64,000 bases of DNA from positions 406,001-470,000 of the forward strand of contig NC_090166.1 in NCBI RefSeq assembly GCF_017916325.1, written 5' to 3'. The DNA is from Leishmania martiniquensis (taxonomy: Eukaryota; Euglenozoa; Kinetoplastea; Trypanosomatida; Trypanosomatidae). The notes below the pieces were generated by a model. That model was given only the letters and a program-made list of their open reading frames with translations. It was not told where the DNA came from and did not search any database. How positions within the stretch are numbered: position 1 is the stretch's first letter; each line of letters opens with the position of its first letter. This document shows positions 31,841 through 42,649 of the stretch, piece by piece. Position numbers and translations under genes: made by a program.

Positions 31841-33058
31841 TCACTGCATGAGCAGCTCGTGGACAGTGCCGTAATGCACCTTCACCCCGATCTTTAGCGC
31901 CGCCTCATCCACCTTGAACTTTGCGCTGTGGTTCAGCACGGTGCACTCCTCCGCCTCGTTGTAGCAGCCAATGCCAACAAAGTTGCCTGGACAGCACTTA
32001 GCAAAGGCGCTGAAGTCCTCAGAACCGTAAAAGCATTGCTTAAACTCAACCACGTCGTCCTTCGACGGCAGCACCTGCGCAAACACCTTCTCCGAAACTG
32101 TGACAGCGGATTCGTGATTCACCGTCATGTCGTACCCCTCAATCCACCTGCACGAGTACACCGCCCCGTAGCTCTTCGTGACACCGGACACAACCTCCTC
32201 CACGTACTTCATCGTGTTTGCCCGCACCTCGCGATCCTGCGTGCGCAGTGTACCCTTCAGCGTCACCTTGTCAGGGATCACGTTGTAGCTGTCAGAGCTC
32301 GAGGTAATGCTGGTGATAGTCAGTACAGGGCACTTGGACGGCGGCATGCGACGAGAAATAATTTGCTGCATAGCAGTGACGACCAGCGAGGCGATGGGGA
32401 TAGGGTCGATCGCGCCCTCCGGCATCGAGGCATGACCGCCACGACCGATCACCTCGATTTCGAGGCAGTCACAGCTGCTCGTCATGGCACCCCGCATATA
32501 GCCCACCTTTCCTGTCGTGAGACCGGGTAGTGGAAAAATGTGCTCTCCGAACACCATCGCCACGCCCTCCATGCAGCCCTTCTCGACCATCATCTTGGCG
32601 CCGCCCGGTGGTACCTCCTCTGCAGGCTGAAACAGCAGCCGCACAGTGCCTTTGATCTTCGCCGCATCCCCCAGCAGCAGCTTCGCCGCGCCGAGCAGCA
32701 TCGCAGCGTGCGTGTCGTGTCCGCACGCGTGCATGACGCCCTTCTTCTTCGACACAAACGGCACGTCCGTCAGCTCCTCGACAGGCAGCGCGTCGATGTC
32801 CGCGCGCAGCGCAATGATCGGGCCGTCGCCACCGCCGCCCCTCAGGTCAGCAACGACGCAGTTGCTGGCAGGCTGGCTGATGTGCAGCCACTTCCCCTCC
32901 GTGTCCATCTTCTGCAGCTCGCCTGTAATGTAGGCCGCCGTCGGCTGCTCCTTAAACGAGAGGTCCGGGTTCGCGTGGATGTGGCGACGCCAGGCAACCA
33001 CCTGGTCGTAGATCTGCTCCACGCGGCCGTCGAGCTCCTCGCGATCAATGGCGGGCAT
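31841..33058 (-). CDS. M20-family N-acyl-amino-acid amidohydrolase, copy B
   Basis: 405 aa, same length and catalytic residues as copy A (C112, H114, E147-E148, H173, H377). The first 173 residues are identical to copy A, including at DNA level over 32541-33058. From residue 174 the lid and the C-terminal part differ strongly (for example FPLPGLTTGKVGYMRG in place of LPLKEGPTGTVLVRKG). An identical island at 32243-32350 encodes part of the lid that includes MPPSKCPVLTITSITSS. The divergent lid suggests a different acyl or amino-acid preference. The leader has a classical pyrimidine tract ending in AG at 33118-33117. Confidence 0.93.
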   Translation of the reverse strand: MPAIDREELDGRVEQIYDQVVAWRRHIHANPDLSFKEQPTAAYITGELQKMDTEGKWLHISQPASNCVVADLRGGGGDGPIIALRADIDALPVEELTDVPFVSKKKGVMHACGHDTHAAMLLGAAKLLLGDAAKIKGTVRLLFQPAEEVPPGGAKMMVEKGCMEGVAMVFGEHIFPLPGLTTGKVGYMRGAMTSSCDCLEIEVIGRGGHASMPEGAIDPIPIASLVVTAMQQIISRRMPPSKCPVLTITSITSSSDSYNVIPDKVTLKGTLRTQDREVRANTMKYVEEVVSGVTKSYGAVYSCRWIEGYDMTVNHESAVTVSEKVFAQVLPSKDDVVEFKQCFYGSEDFSAFAKCCPGNFVGIGCYNEAEECTVLNHSAKFKVDEAALKIGVKVHYGTVHELLMQ

Positions 33059-33116
33059 CGTTGCAGGAGAAAAAAAATCACGGAGGCGCGCTTAGTCTTG
33101 TCGGCGTCGATAGATG

Positions 33117-33160
33117 CTGTGAAGGGGGAGGGAGAGAGAGAGGCGAGTGAAGAGCGGCAG
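33117..33160 (-). promoter_or_regulatory. Predicted spliced-leader acceptor of M20 copy B
   Basis: A pure C/T tract on the minus strand (about 33155-33120, with a CT repeat) ends in CACAG at 33121-33117. The leader to ATG 33058 would be 58 nt. Confidence 0.5.
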
Positions 33161-33276
33161 CAGCGGCGACAACAACAAATGAGACGGAGCGAACAGTGCG
33201 GCGAAGATGAAAGCCAAGCGGATACAGAAACGAAATGCGATAATGGCGTTTTGCCGGAGATGACGAAGGGCAGCAG

Positions 33277-33346
33277 AATATATATAATATATGACAATAT
33301 ATTATATATAATATATGATAATATTATATATATATATATATATTAT
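33277..33346. repeat. AT-rich palindromic repeat cluster
   Basis: About 70 bp of almost pure A/T with nested ATATAT and AATATATGATAATATT units, able to fold on either strand. It lies about 220 bp upstream of M20 copy B, 5' of the predicted acceptor, in otherwise GC-rich DNA. Confidence 0.7.
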
Positions 33347-34661
33347 GGGCAGTGGTGGGGTACTTTCCTGTTGCTGTCTGTGCGTTTGCTTCGTGAAGGA
33401 AAGGGGCCACAATAAAGGAATAGCGAGGAGAGAGAGAGTGAGTGAGTGAGTGAAAGGCGCGGTAACGCTTCGCAATGACGATAAAGACGGCTGCGGCGTC
33501 GCGCACACAGAGGAACGAGCAAAAAGGGGTGAGAGAGAGCTACTGACACGCAGCGGGAGGGGCGCCCTCATACAGAAGCGAGCGGGGGATGCGAAAGGGT
33601 CGAGAGAGAAGACGAGCAGCAGCAGCAGAGAGCCAGCTCACAAGCAAAGTGGGTGCAAGCAGGTGGTGGAAGCGCCAAAAAGCGATGACACCTTCTGCAG
33701 AGAGTGCGCGTGTTGATCTACTCGCTGCATACAGAACTTCTCTATCACCGACCGTATCGATTCAGGTAATAGGGAACGGTCAAGCGCTTTCTGTCACAGC
33801 GCCGAAGCAGTCACGCGAGAGCAGCAGGTACGGAGGTGTTGCTCTGCTTTCTATATATATATATATGTATCTCTTTGATGCCATCCGACGGCGCACAGCT
33901 ACTTCCCATAATCGTTAGAGAGAGAGAGCGGCGCGCACACGTGCACGGAGCTGAGGGCCAGTCAGTCGGGCCCTTCGTTGACTAAGTGAGGAAGGAAATT
34001 CGGCGCTCACACGTGGGTGTGCCGCTGCGAATGCCGCTCCTCCCCTACCCCCTTCATCGCAGCCTTCCTATCCAGCAGACTTCAGCAAAGGTCTGCGTAA
34101 AACCACGCCTCTGCCGCACGTCGGCGATGTCAAGGGCCCAAGCCAATCAGCACACGTTGGAGCTGTCCAGTCGACAGCAGGGATGCTAAATACAGAGCAG
34201 GCCAAGGGCTGGGGAATGCGTACGACATCACCGCAAAGCAGCTAAAGCCGAGCAGCAGTGTGTCAGGCTGTCTGTCGGGGGAGAAAATTCGCGCGATTCG
34301 TGGCGAGTCCGTTCCTAACGCCGTGAAGGCCGCAGGTCTCTCCGACACGTCATCGGCGCAGTTCTCGCCGCCGGCACCAAGAGACCGCGGCCGTATACTG
34401 AGGGGTAGGCTGCTTGTTCTCCGCAGACAGGGAGCACCAATGCCTGAGGGTGTACGCACTACGGTAGCCGGCACTGTCAGGGGCTTCGATATAGCGAAGA
34501 AATACAGGAAGAGAGGAGCAGCGAGAAGCACGGCAAGGGGCGCCGATGAAGAGCTGTTGCGCGCCGGCAGGTAGTCCACCGCAGTGGCGAGTGCGGTGCT
34601 TCAGCGTATAGCACAACGGCGAGGCATATCTGAGAGAAGCAAAATCTGTCGGCGAAGCAGA
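33347..34661. other. Intergenic between M20 copy B and the lipase
   Basis: About 1.3 kb. Another alternating TA tract lies at 33852-33866 and GA/GT runs near 33430-33450. A 149-codon minus-strand frame (34130-34579) has a hydrophobic segment but begins without ATG, so it is not called. Confidence 0.5.
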
Positions 34662-35597
34662 TCAGCTCGCCCGCTCGTTGATGAAGCACATCACGTCCGC
34701 CATGACGGCATCGCGGCAGAGCTCCGTCAGTACTTCGTGCGCGGCACCGGGGTACGTGATCAGGTGCTTGTCCTTCGACGGTGCGTTGTCGAAGAACCAC
34801 CTAGACCTCTCCAGCGAGCAGAGCTCATCGTCCTCGCCGTGGACGATAAGAAAAGGAAACGCAGAAACGGATGTGGCCATGGCAGCGCTATCTTGTGCCT
34901 CGAGCATCTCATCTGTGAAGCGTGCGCGGAGCGTGACGTTCGAGTAAAATGGGTCCTGCTTCACAAGGTGCACGACAGGGGTGTTGTGGCTGACAAGGTT
35001 GGGGTTTAGCCGGTGCACGGGCAGCTTCGGCAGCCACGCTGAGAAGAAGTGCCCGAGCGACCGCATGAAGCCGGAGACGGGCTTCGACAGTCCCAAAGCA
35101 GGGCCGCTGAGGACAACCCCGCGAAACCCGCTTGCGTCCCTCTGCGCCACGAGAACCGCAATGAGGCCGCCCATCGAGTGCCCCATGAGGAACATTGGCT
35201 GGCTCCTGAGCGCACTGTATCGCTCCTGGATGAAGTTGATGAACGCGCAGACGTCATCAACAAAGTGGCTGAAGCGCTCAACGTATAGTCGCTCGCCTTC
35301 GCTGCCGCCGGCGCCTTGATTGTCCATGGAAAAGACAACGTATCCCTCTTGGTTGAGTCGCAGCGCCACCGAGTCGTAGCGGCCGGTGTGCTCGCCCAAG
35401 CCAGGAATAATAAACACGACGCCTTTGGTGGGTGGCGCCGGGGTACCACCGCCATCACCGTGCGGCCACCACTCGCTGAAGTGCAGCCACAGATGCTGCG
35501 CGTTTTGCATGTAGTGAGGGAACAGCAGCGGGTCGGGCGGCGCCCGGCCTGCGGTGGCGAACGGCAAGCGGTGACCGCCAGCGCCGCAGCACGGCAT
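34662..35597 (-). CDS. Monoacylglycerol-lipase-like serine hydrolase
   Basis: A 311-aa alpha/beta-hydrolase from the first ATG at 35597 (MPCCGAGG). The nucleophile elbow GHSMGG places the serine at S141, the acid at D257 (HGEDD) and the histidine at H287 (GAAHEV). The oxyanion segment reads PGLGEHTGRYD at 65-75, matching the monoglyceride lipase family's HGxGEHxGRY except that the first His is Pro. It should hydrolyse monoacylglycerols or related esters. The N-terminal MPCC cysteines could be palmitoylated, but Gly2 is absent so myristoylation is not expected. Lysophospholipase activity is an alternative. Confidence 0.9.
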   Translation of the reverse strand: MPCCGAGGHRLPFATAGRAPPDPLLFPHYMQNAQHLWLHFSEWWPHGDGGGTPAPPTKGVVFIIPGLGEHTGRYDSVALRLNQEGYVVFSMDNQGAGGSEGERLYVERFSHFVDDVCAFINFIQERYSALRSQPMFLMGHSMGGLIAVLVAQRDASGFRGVVLSGPALGLSKPVSGFMRSLGHFFSAWLPKLPVHRLNPNLVSHNTPVVHLVKQDPFYSNVTLRARFTDEMLEAQDSAAMATSVSAFPFLIVHGEDDELCSLERSRWFFDNAPSKDKHLITYPGAAHEVLTELCRDAVMADVMCFINERAS

Positions 35598-36087
35598 TGT
35601 GTATTGGACTACGAAGGAGCGATAGTAGTATGGACAAGCAGGGCTGGTGTAGTGGCGCAGGCACTGGCACTGCCTGTAGAAAAATGGGGGATGGGGGGGG
35701 GGGGGCAGAGATGTCAGAGCTCGGCAGCAAAGAAGATACAAAGGGCGGGACCGATCGCTGTCCAGTCGTCCAATAATCGTCTTTGTGGCCTTGCAACGCC
35801 TCCAGTGTGCTCCTCACCCACACGCAACGGCTCTCGCTGTCGGAGTCGTGCCGTGGAGGGCCAGCACCGAGTGAGAGAGAGCAGCGATCGCCGTAATGCT
35901 TTCCTGCACTGTGCCACAGAGAGGGGGGAGGGGGGCATTCAATGCGACTCTGACTAGGAAAAGAGGGCAGCGCTGCATGGGCACACGCTCGGGGAGAGAG
36001 AGAGAAAAGGCGCAACAGCAACGCGATTCAGAAATGCGAGTCGATGGCTCAGCGGCCCTAGATGCAGCGCGACTGTCTGTGCCCCTG
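35598..36087. other. Intergenic between lipase and Sfi1-like gene
   Basis: About 490 bp with a G-run at about 35691-35706 (a C-run on the coding strand) that probably belongs to the lipase acceptor tract. No gene was seen. Confidence 0.5.
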
Positions 36088-39000
36088 TCAAAGCTCACCG
36101 CCACCCGCTTGAGAAGCAGCCGCAGACGTGGCAGCGCTGACGCGGCCCTCGAGCCACATGGTGAGCTGCACCACCTGTGCACGCCGCTGTTCCCACTCCA
36201 GAAGGCGCCGCTGCAGGCACCGCCGCCTTTTCGACAGTTCTGTTTTGCGGGCGACGCCCTCGGTGCGGCGAGCCAGCGCCAGCTGTGATTCGATAGCGGC
36301 GAGCTCCACCTTCTCCGCCGCCACCAAACGCGTGCGGCACTTGTAATCATCGAGGACGTCCCTCGCCTGCGCTCGGAGCGTTGCCAGGTCGGTAGTGGAG
36401 GTTGTCAGGCACAGTGGAAACGACGCCACATCGCTCGCCTCAGGCACAGCCGATGCTGAAGAAGGCGAAGATGAAGCAGGCAAGGACGAGGGCGGGGCGG
36501 AGGACACTGACGGCGTACCTCGCCCCTCGTTCCGCTCTCGGGAGAGTAGGGCTGCAGCCTTTCCGTTCCCCGGGCGCCGGCCCAAGAAGCTGAGAGGCAC
36601 GCGACCTCGTGAGAGGATGGTGTTGCCAAGGTTCACTGCAGGAGGCTGAAAACGCCGACGCCGCGTTGTATGACGTTGACGCTCTCGCTCGTGCAGGAGC
36701 TCTACCCAGCTAGGATCGCCGGGGCAGGCCGCTCTACTCGGCGATGGTGTGAGAGGGGCAAGAGGGTCGACATGGCGGTGGATGTCAAAGCCGCAGTGCG
36801 TCCGTGGAGACGGTGGTGCTCGAAAGAGCCCCGTGGATGGTAGCAGGGGGGCCGCTGAGGGTGGCGCTGCAGGATTCCTGGGACGACACGCGAGACCGGC
36901 CGCCCCCGCGCCGCCTTCCCGGCACGCCTGAGAGCACGAAGCGCATGCGGGTAACTCGGCCGCTGCTGGGACAGCGTCGCTTGGTGTAAGGAGCGCAAAA
37001 CGGCAAACGCACCGAGAGGCAGGCATGGCGCTTGTGAGAGGTGTGACAGACGCCGACGAAGGAGCCGGGGTGTCCCGAGTAGGCCACGCACTCGTTGTAG
37101 GGACAAACCCCAACGCCCAGCTGATCGGTGGGCCACTTGGGACGGCGCAGCAAGGCACTGCTGCTGGCCACCCGGCTGGTGCACCGGCAGACAGCGCGCC
37201 CCCATCAGGCACCGTGGCAACGAGAGGCGGAGCAGCTTCCTCGCGTTGGCGGCCCACATCTGCAGATGAGGCCGAGTGCTTGCCCCCGCTGCTTATACGC
37301 GGAGTCGCGCACGGCACTGACGTAGAAGCCTCGCAGGTGGTGCCCACGCCAACATCCGCGCGCACCGGCAAAGCACATCCCCGGATTCGGCCGCCGGTGT
37401 CCGTGGCACGCGAAGACCTCATCGCCTCCTCGTAAGAGGGTGGTGGTGGCAGCAGCGCCCCCATGTCGACGGCTTGCTCAGGGCAAGAGACTGCCACCGC
37501 CCCTGTCGTGTCAGGTCTTACAGCTCGGTTAGACCTCACATCAGCCATACGAGGTGCGTCAGGACGCGCTGCAGGGACGCCGGATGCCCTAGATGTAGCA
37601 CTGTGGTGATGAAGAGGAATCGGTTGCCGAAGATATTGTGAGGAGCTCCCTGGCATCTTCGTGACAGCTTCGAGGGTGCGCTTGTCGTTCGAAGCGCCGG
37701 CACTCCCCGTCGGCTGCGGTGAGGTGGGGTCGGCCCCTCCGCACCGCCTCTTTGGCTCCAGCGCACTCTCCAGCCCTGACGGTGAGGCCAGAATACTGTC
37801 TGTGACGTGGCGCAGAAACAGGTGCCGCAGCAGCGCCGGTCTCGCGTAGCCCTCCGCCACGCGGCGCATGCGCTGAGCCCTCGCACGATTGGTGTACCGC
37901 GCGCACCAGAAGTGAAAGGCGGCGCGCACCACATGAGGCTGCATGACGGACTCGAAGAAGAGCACCGCCGTCTGCATGTGCGTGCGGCTGGTTCGGCGCC
38001 CGCCTAAGCGACGATGCCACTGCGCAAGGCCCTGACGCTTCTTGTGCGGGATGCGGGTGTCCCTCTCCCACTGCAGTCTTGTGTGGCCAAGACGGCCTAA
38101 GAGGGTCCAGCTGTTGTAATACCTCTGAATAAGCCCGCGCTGCGCCTGCCTCAAGTGGAGAGACGCGCACGTCACCCGAAGCCATGTCACATACCGCCTC
38201 CGTCGCAGGAGCTGTTCCACGCGCACCATTACGGTTGATAAGGCCCTTTCGTACCTCTGCAGTCGGCATGCGCGCCGCTGCATCGTCACGCGCAGCCACT
38301 GAATCCACACATAGCGCCGATGCAGTACATCGAAGCTGCTTCTCTGAGCGGTCGTCCACGCAGACGGGGTGTACGTCGCCAAAACCTCCGCCAACATCCA
38401 CCTCCTCCTGCGATGGAGGACAAAGCGCCGCCAACACCGAAATCGCGCACCTCGCAGGCTATCCACCGACAGCTGAGCCGTTGTGCGCGCCAGTGCCTGA
38501 TGCGTTGATGTGCGACGCCACTGTTCAAAGTACCGCCGCGTTAGAGTGGTCTCACTCCTCGTCTGTATCTCGTTCACTCTTCGCTGCAGACTCCTTCGCT
38601 CGCTTTTCCACTGCCGCCATGCAACTAGAACCTGGTGCCGAAGATGACGCGCGCGGAGTCTCTCGAGCGCTTGTCGGCGTCCCGCGCGTTTGATACGTTG
38701 ATTGTGGCGCCATTGCCACGCGCGAAAGAAGAGGTACAAGAGGTTACGCTGGTAATAGCCTTCAGCAAAATACTCGCGATGCAGGCGCCACTGCGCATGA
38801 CGCGCTTGCTGCACCTGCCATTGTGTGAAGCAGTGCTGTAACAGCGAGGAGCGGTGCACTGCATGAGCAATCATCAGGGCCGCCGCATCAGACAGCACCG
38901 CCACGCTGTCACCTCTACCTGTAGAGGTGGGCTGGACGTACACGTAGTGCGGCCACACACCCTGCAGCAGCAACGTGGCGGAAGAACCAGTGGCGCTCCC

Positions 39001-39408
39001 GTCGTCTTCCTCGGAGTGAACGCGGCCAGGAGCTGGTGTGGCCGCTACGTTCTCCTCGTGCGCCATCGCCCGGAGAGCTGGCTGCTCTAGTAACGCAGAA
39101 CCTTCGATGGAGGCCCGCACGTCGCATTGCTGTCGCTCGAGCTCCTTCGGCCCACGACGCCCCGACAAGTCCGCAGTGATGTTGCCGCGGCTGTTGCCTG
39201 TGCGCGGGAGAGTCTCGCCATTCGAAGACGACGTTGGTGCGGAGAAGCGAACCGGCTCGCACGCCTCTACGGTGCAGGCACCCTTCCCATCCGATGAGTG
39301 CAAGCCTCCTAGAGCTCTGCGTTCAACTGGAACTCCTAGGCCGGCCATCGAAGACACGGCTGGCAAGTCTTCAAGAACAAGTTGCAGAAACGGCAGAGGA
39401 GATGACAT
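36088..39408 (-). CDS. Sfi1-like tryptophan-repeat protein (putative centrin binder)
   Basis: A 1106-aa protein from ATG 39408 (the codon before it is GTG). Residues about 185-505 contain about ten spaced repeats with a conserved Trp in an Arg-rich helix (FTQWQ, FFRAWQW, LVAWRQW, YFEQWRR, FRCWRRF, IQWLRV, YVTWLRV, YYNSWTLL, LAQWHR, FHFWCAR). This is the pattern of Sfi1 centrin-binding repeats. The next 450 residues are Pro/Ser/Ala-rich and disordered, and about 1000-1090 form a coiled coil. Sfi1-type proteins bind centrin along a long helix at spindle poles, centrioles and basal bodies, so a basal-body or flagellar-base role is inferred. An out-of-frame ATG 7 nt upstream might act as a short uORF. 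Confidence 0.75.
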   Translation of the reverse strand: MSSPLPFLQLVLEDLPAVSSMAGLGVPVERRALGGLHSSDGKGACTVEACEPVRFSAPTSSSNGETLPRTGNSRGNITADLSGRRGPKELERQQCDVRASIEGSALLEQPALRAMAHEENVAATPAPGRVHSEEDDGSATGSSATLLLQGVWPHYVYVQPTSTGRGDSVAVLSDAAALMIAHAVHRSSLLQHCFTQWQVQQARHAQWRLHREYFAEGYYQRNLLYLFFRAWQWRHNQRIKRAGRRQALERLRARHLRHQVLVAWRQWKSERRSLQRRVNEIQTRSETTLTRRYFEQWRRTSTHQALARTTAQLSVDSLRGARFRCWRRFVLHRRRRWMLAEVLATYTPSAWTTAQRSSFDVLHRRYVWIQWLRVTMQRRACRLQRYERALSTVMVRVEQLLRRRRYVTWLRVTCASLHLRQAQRGLIQRYYNSWTLLGRLGHTRLQWERDTRIPHKKRQGLAQWHRRLGGRRTSRTHMQTAVLFFESVMQPHVVRAAFHFWCARYTNRARAQRMRRVAEGYARPALLRHLFLRHVTDSILASPSGLESALEPKRRCGGADPTSPQPTGSAGASNDKRTLEAVTKMPGSSSQYLRQPIPLHHHSATSRASGVPAARPDAPRMADVRSNRAVRPDTTGAVAVSCPEQAVDMGALLPPPPSYEEAMRSSRATDTGGRIRGCALPVRADVGVGTTCEASTSVPCATPRISSGGKHSASSADVGRQREEAAPPLVATVPDGGALSAGAPAGWPAAVPCCAVPSGPPISWALGFVPTTSAWPTRDTPAPSSASVTPLTSAMPASRCVCRFALLTPSDAVPAAAELPACASCSQACREGGAGAAGLACRPRNPAAPPSAAPLLPSTGLFRAPPSPRTHCGFDIHRHVDPLAPLTPSPSRAACPGDPSWVELLHERERQRHTTRRRRFQPPAVNLGNTILSRGRVPLSFLGRRPGNGKAAALLSRERNEGRGTPSVSSAPPSSLPASSSPSSASAVPEASDVASFPLCLTTSTTDLATLRAQARDVLDDYKCRTRLVAAEKVELAAIESQLALARRTEGVARKTELSKRRRCLQRRLLEWEQRRAQVVQLTMWLEGRVSAATSAAASQAGGGEL

Positions 39409-42400
39409 CACGCATGGAGGCAGTTCCTGTGCGGAGGGGGCGCGGCGCAGTTGAGTTGGCGAGCCCTATTCTTCAGCTGAATCGATCAGAAAAAGGCATA
39501 CTCGTGCCTGCATTAGTACTGAGATCCTGATTTGTATTTATGTGTGAGTGTATGCGCATGTGGGGCAAGGGCAGGAGCAAGATGTTGAGCACCATGAAGA
39601 CAAGGACGCAACCTAGATGGAGCTTCTTCTTGCTACCCCCCCCTCTTCCCTCTGCTTGATGTTTCTATGCCGCAGCGATCGCTAAGCGTAACACCTGTGT
39701 ACCATACATAGCAGTGTGCGATCTATGCGTATCGTTGTGTCTGTTCGTGCCGCTGGAAGGCGCCTGTGTGTGTATCTGTGTGTGCGCCTTTTTTGTTGAC
39801 TCCGTGAAGCGTTGCGGTGGTGCAGAGTGAACGAAAAAAGAAAAAAACGCTGATCGCTGCCCAGCAAAGCACTGTCCGCCCGGGCAATGAAGGGTCCAGT
39901 GCTCTCTAGCGCAGCGACTCACAGGGCCTACGCGCTTGCTCATGGGCAAGGCCATAGGCGGAGAGGAGGGACGCGAGTGGGCAGCAGGCGGGTGAGGGTT
40001 CGTAAGAGTCGAAATGCACAGCGAGCACAGAGGCGCCCCTCAGCGCAAACACCGACGGAGACGACTGGCGCGAGGAGAAATACGCCGATCATTGACAGTC
40101 GCTGGGCTTTTTCTTTTTTGCCCCGCGTTCATTCGACTGGTTCCGAATAACAGCTGCACAGTGGCACAGCACACATGCGCACACACACGTCAGTCACGCC
40201 GGGCCATCAAGGTCAAGCCTACGCGATCGCCAAGCGCCGCGTTGTATTGAGAGAGACTGAGGTGACACGCAGATAGGCTTTCCCACGTACAAGCGTGCCT
40301 ACGCACAGAGAGATAGAAAACAATGAAGCCTGTATAGGTATACATATATACAAATATAAATGTGCAGCTGCCTCTCTCTAGATATATATGAACGTGTAAG
40401 GGTGGAGGTGATGTCCGGACGTGGCGGGACCCGTGCTGAGAGGGGGGTGAAAGAGAGAGACGATCACTTCATCCAATCGAAAAGGTAAACCGGAGAGGAG
40501 GAGGAGGGCACCCGAGCACAACGACACACTTCACCAGAAGAAGAGAGGCTTGTTCGCGCAGCGCACTCGCCTCCTTGCCGCCGTACCGCTAAGCTCGGAG
40601 GAGGGGGAAGCTCGGTCGCTCTTGATGCTGCCATGCAAACACGCACACACTCCCTCCGCCCCCTCACCGCTGCCCTTTCGTGGTGTTTCTTTGCTGTGCG
40701 GCCACGGCAGACGCGCTGCGGGCCGTGAGGTGTGTGCCGACTCACCCACACGCGTTTCGGAGATCGCTAAAACGTGGGCTAGAGAGACAGACACACACAC
40801 ACACACAAATCACCACAAAGAAAAGGGCAGGCGTTAGGACTTGCACAGAGCGCGCTCACATTGGCGGGGGCCCGGAAGGAGGAGGCGTGAGCACCGGAGC
40901 AGAGAGGATCGAAGGAAAAGGGGAAAGATATGTACAGAGAAATAGGCGCCACGCGACGGCTTTCAATGAAGAGGGAGGAGGAAAGAAAAGGAAAAGCGGG
41001 CATGCAGATGTACGCAGAGAGCTGTACCAATCATCGACCTTGGCAAAAGCAGCAATGAGTGCACATGGCGTACTCGACGTGTGCGTCAAGCTCAGGGCCG
41101 CTCGCGGCAGCGCAAAGCAGGGCCCCGCCATCGTCCTTGGTACTGCTCGACACTCCACAGGTCTACCCACTCGGTCGTCACCGTTGGCGCTTGTGTGCTC
41201 ACACCTGTATGTGTGCAGAAGCCTCCCGCGCACGCACGCGCGGGAGCACCACCCCCTGGTGCGGGCTCATCCTCAGAGGAGGGAGAGGGAGGGAAGGATT
41301 CACCTACGCGCAACGGCGCTGAGCGCGCCCCCTCTCCCGCTCCCGCGCGTCCCCCACCCCCCACCCCTGACGCGACAGCGGTACTCACCAGCGCGAGGAG
41401 GGGATGAGGACAGAGAAGCAAAACCGTTCGCGAGACTCGCAGAAAGGCTCATATATATGCACACATTTATATTTATGTATGTATGTGAATTGTTAAATAT
41501 ATTTTTTTTGATTGCGTGCATGTGGTGGGTTGTAAAGCGAAGCCAGGTAGAGGACAGAGAGAGGGGGGTGAAGAGGGGGTGGAGAAGGCCGACGAGAGGA
41601 GGAAGAGAAGAGCAAAAGAAAAGAGGAAACTTACAAAGCAATCTCTGCACAGAGGGAAACTGCCAGCCTTCGCTACGCCATGAGCAGCCGGATTGAAGGT
41701 GCAGGAGGCCACGACGAAGGCGAAATATGTTGTTTAAAAAAAAAGGTGAGGTGAGCTACACCAAAGGAGTGTGTCCGTCATTGGAGGGAAAGAGGAGAAG
41801 CGATGACACGCAGCGCCGCAGAATTTGTAGGAAATATAAAAATGCGGCGTTTCGCTCCGTTTCAGCCAACGCCGCATTCAGCCAAAGTGCAGATGAAAGC
41901 GCCTCGAAGAATGGCTCTACACAAACTCCGTTTCAATTGCCGTCGTCGAGCATAGACACGTGCAGGAGGAACAGAAAAGGAAAAAAAAGGCATCGAAGGA
42001 GTTACCGTCTCCGCTATCGCACACGAGCTGGCGCTCCCGCCCGCAGAGACCTCTCACGCTCTCACAGTCGCGCATCCTTGCCTACTGTTTCCGTCCAAAA
42101 AAAAGGGGGTGGCCAAACCAGCGACAGCGCTGAGCGAAGGGGCGAGACAGAAAGGAGCGGAGACCTCCGCTAAACGAATACGTATGCTCAAATAGATGTA
42201 TAAACATTTATATAAAGTGGTGTGCGACAGAAGATGAGCCGGAAAAAAGGTTTATGAGGCGCCGACGGCTTTGGTTGGCCGAAGAGGGGCCAAACGTATG
42301 GTGTCGAGAGAAAGAGAAAGAGAGAGAGAGAAGAAATTCTGCAGAGAGCCGAAAAAGAAAAAAGCGAAAGAGACACAATCGGCGCACCGGACAGCGCAGC

Positions 42401-42649
42401 AGAAAATATGAAAGCGACAAATGAAATAGAGAGGAGAGGAGACGCCCACACAGATCTCGCGTAGGCGTAAGCGCAGCCTTCGTGGATGCGGCTTCATGCG
42501 CACGGCGAGGGTGGGCAGGCTCGGTTTTTTTGTTCCACTACCTCGCCGCGGCCACCGGAGCCGTACAGCAGCCATCCAGAGCAAGCGGCAGGGTGACGGT
42601 GCCTCTTCGCCATACGCACTCGCTCCTCGCATCGTGCCCAGCAGCGTGC
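39409..42649. other. Long intergenic, gene-poor
   Basis: About 3.2 kb without a supported gene. It has TA-rich patches at about 40343-40392 and 41450-41515, CA and GA runs, and a moderately complex island at about 41050-41400 with no convincing frame on either strand. Confidence 0.5.

Noticed and set aside
34130..34579. 149-codon minus-strand frame with a hydrophobic stretch
   Set aside because: It starts at GTG with no ATG until near its end and has no family likeness; treated as lipase 3' flank.
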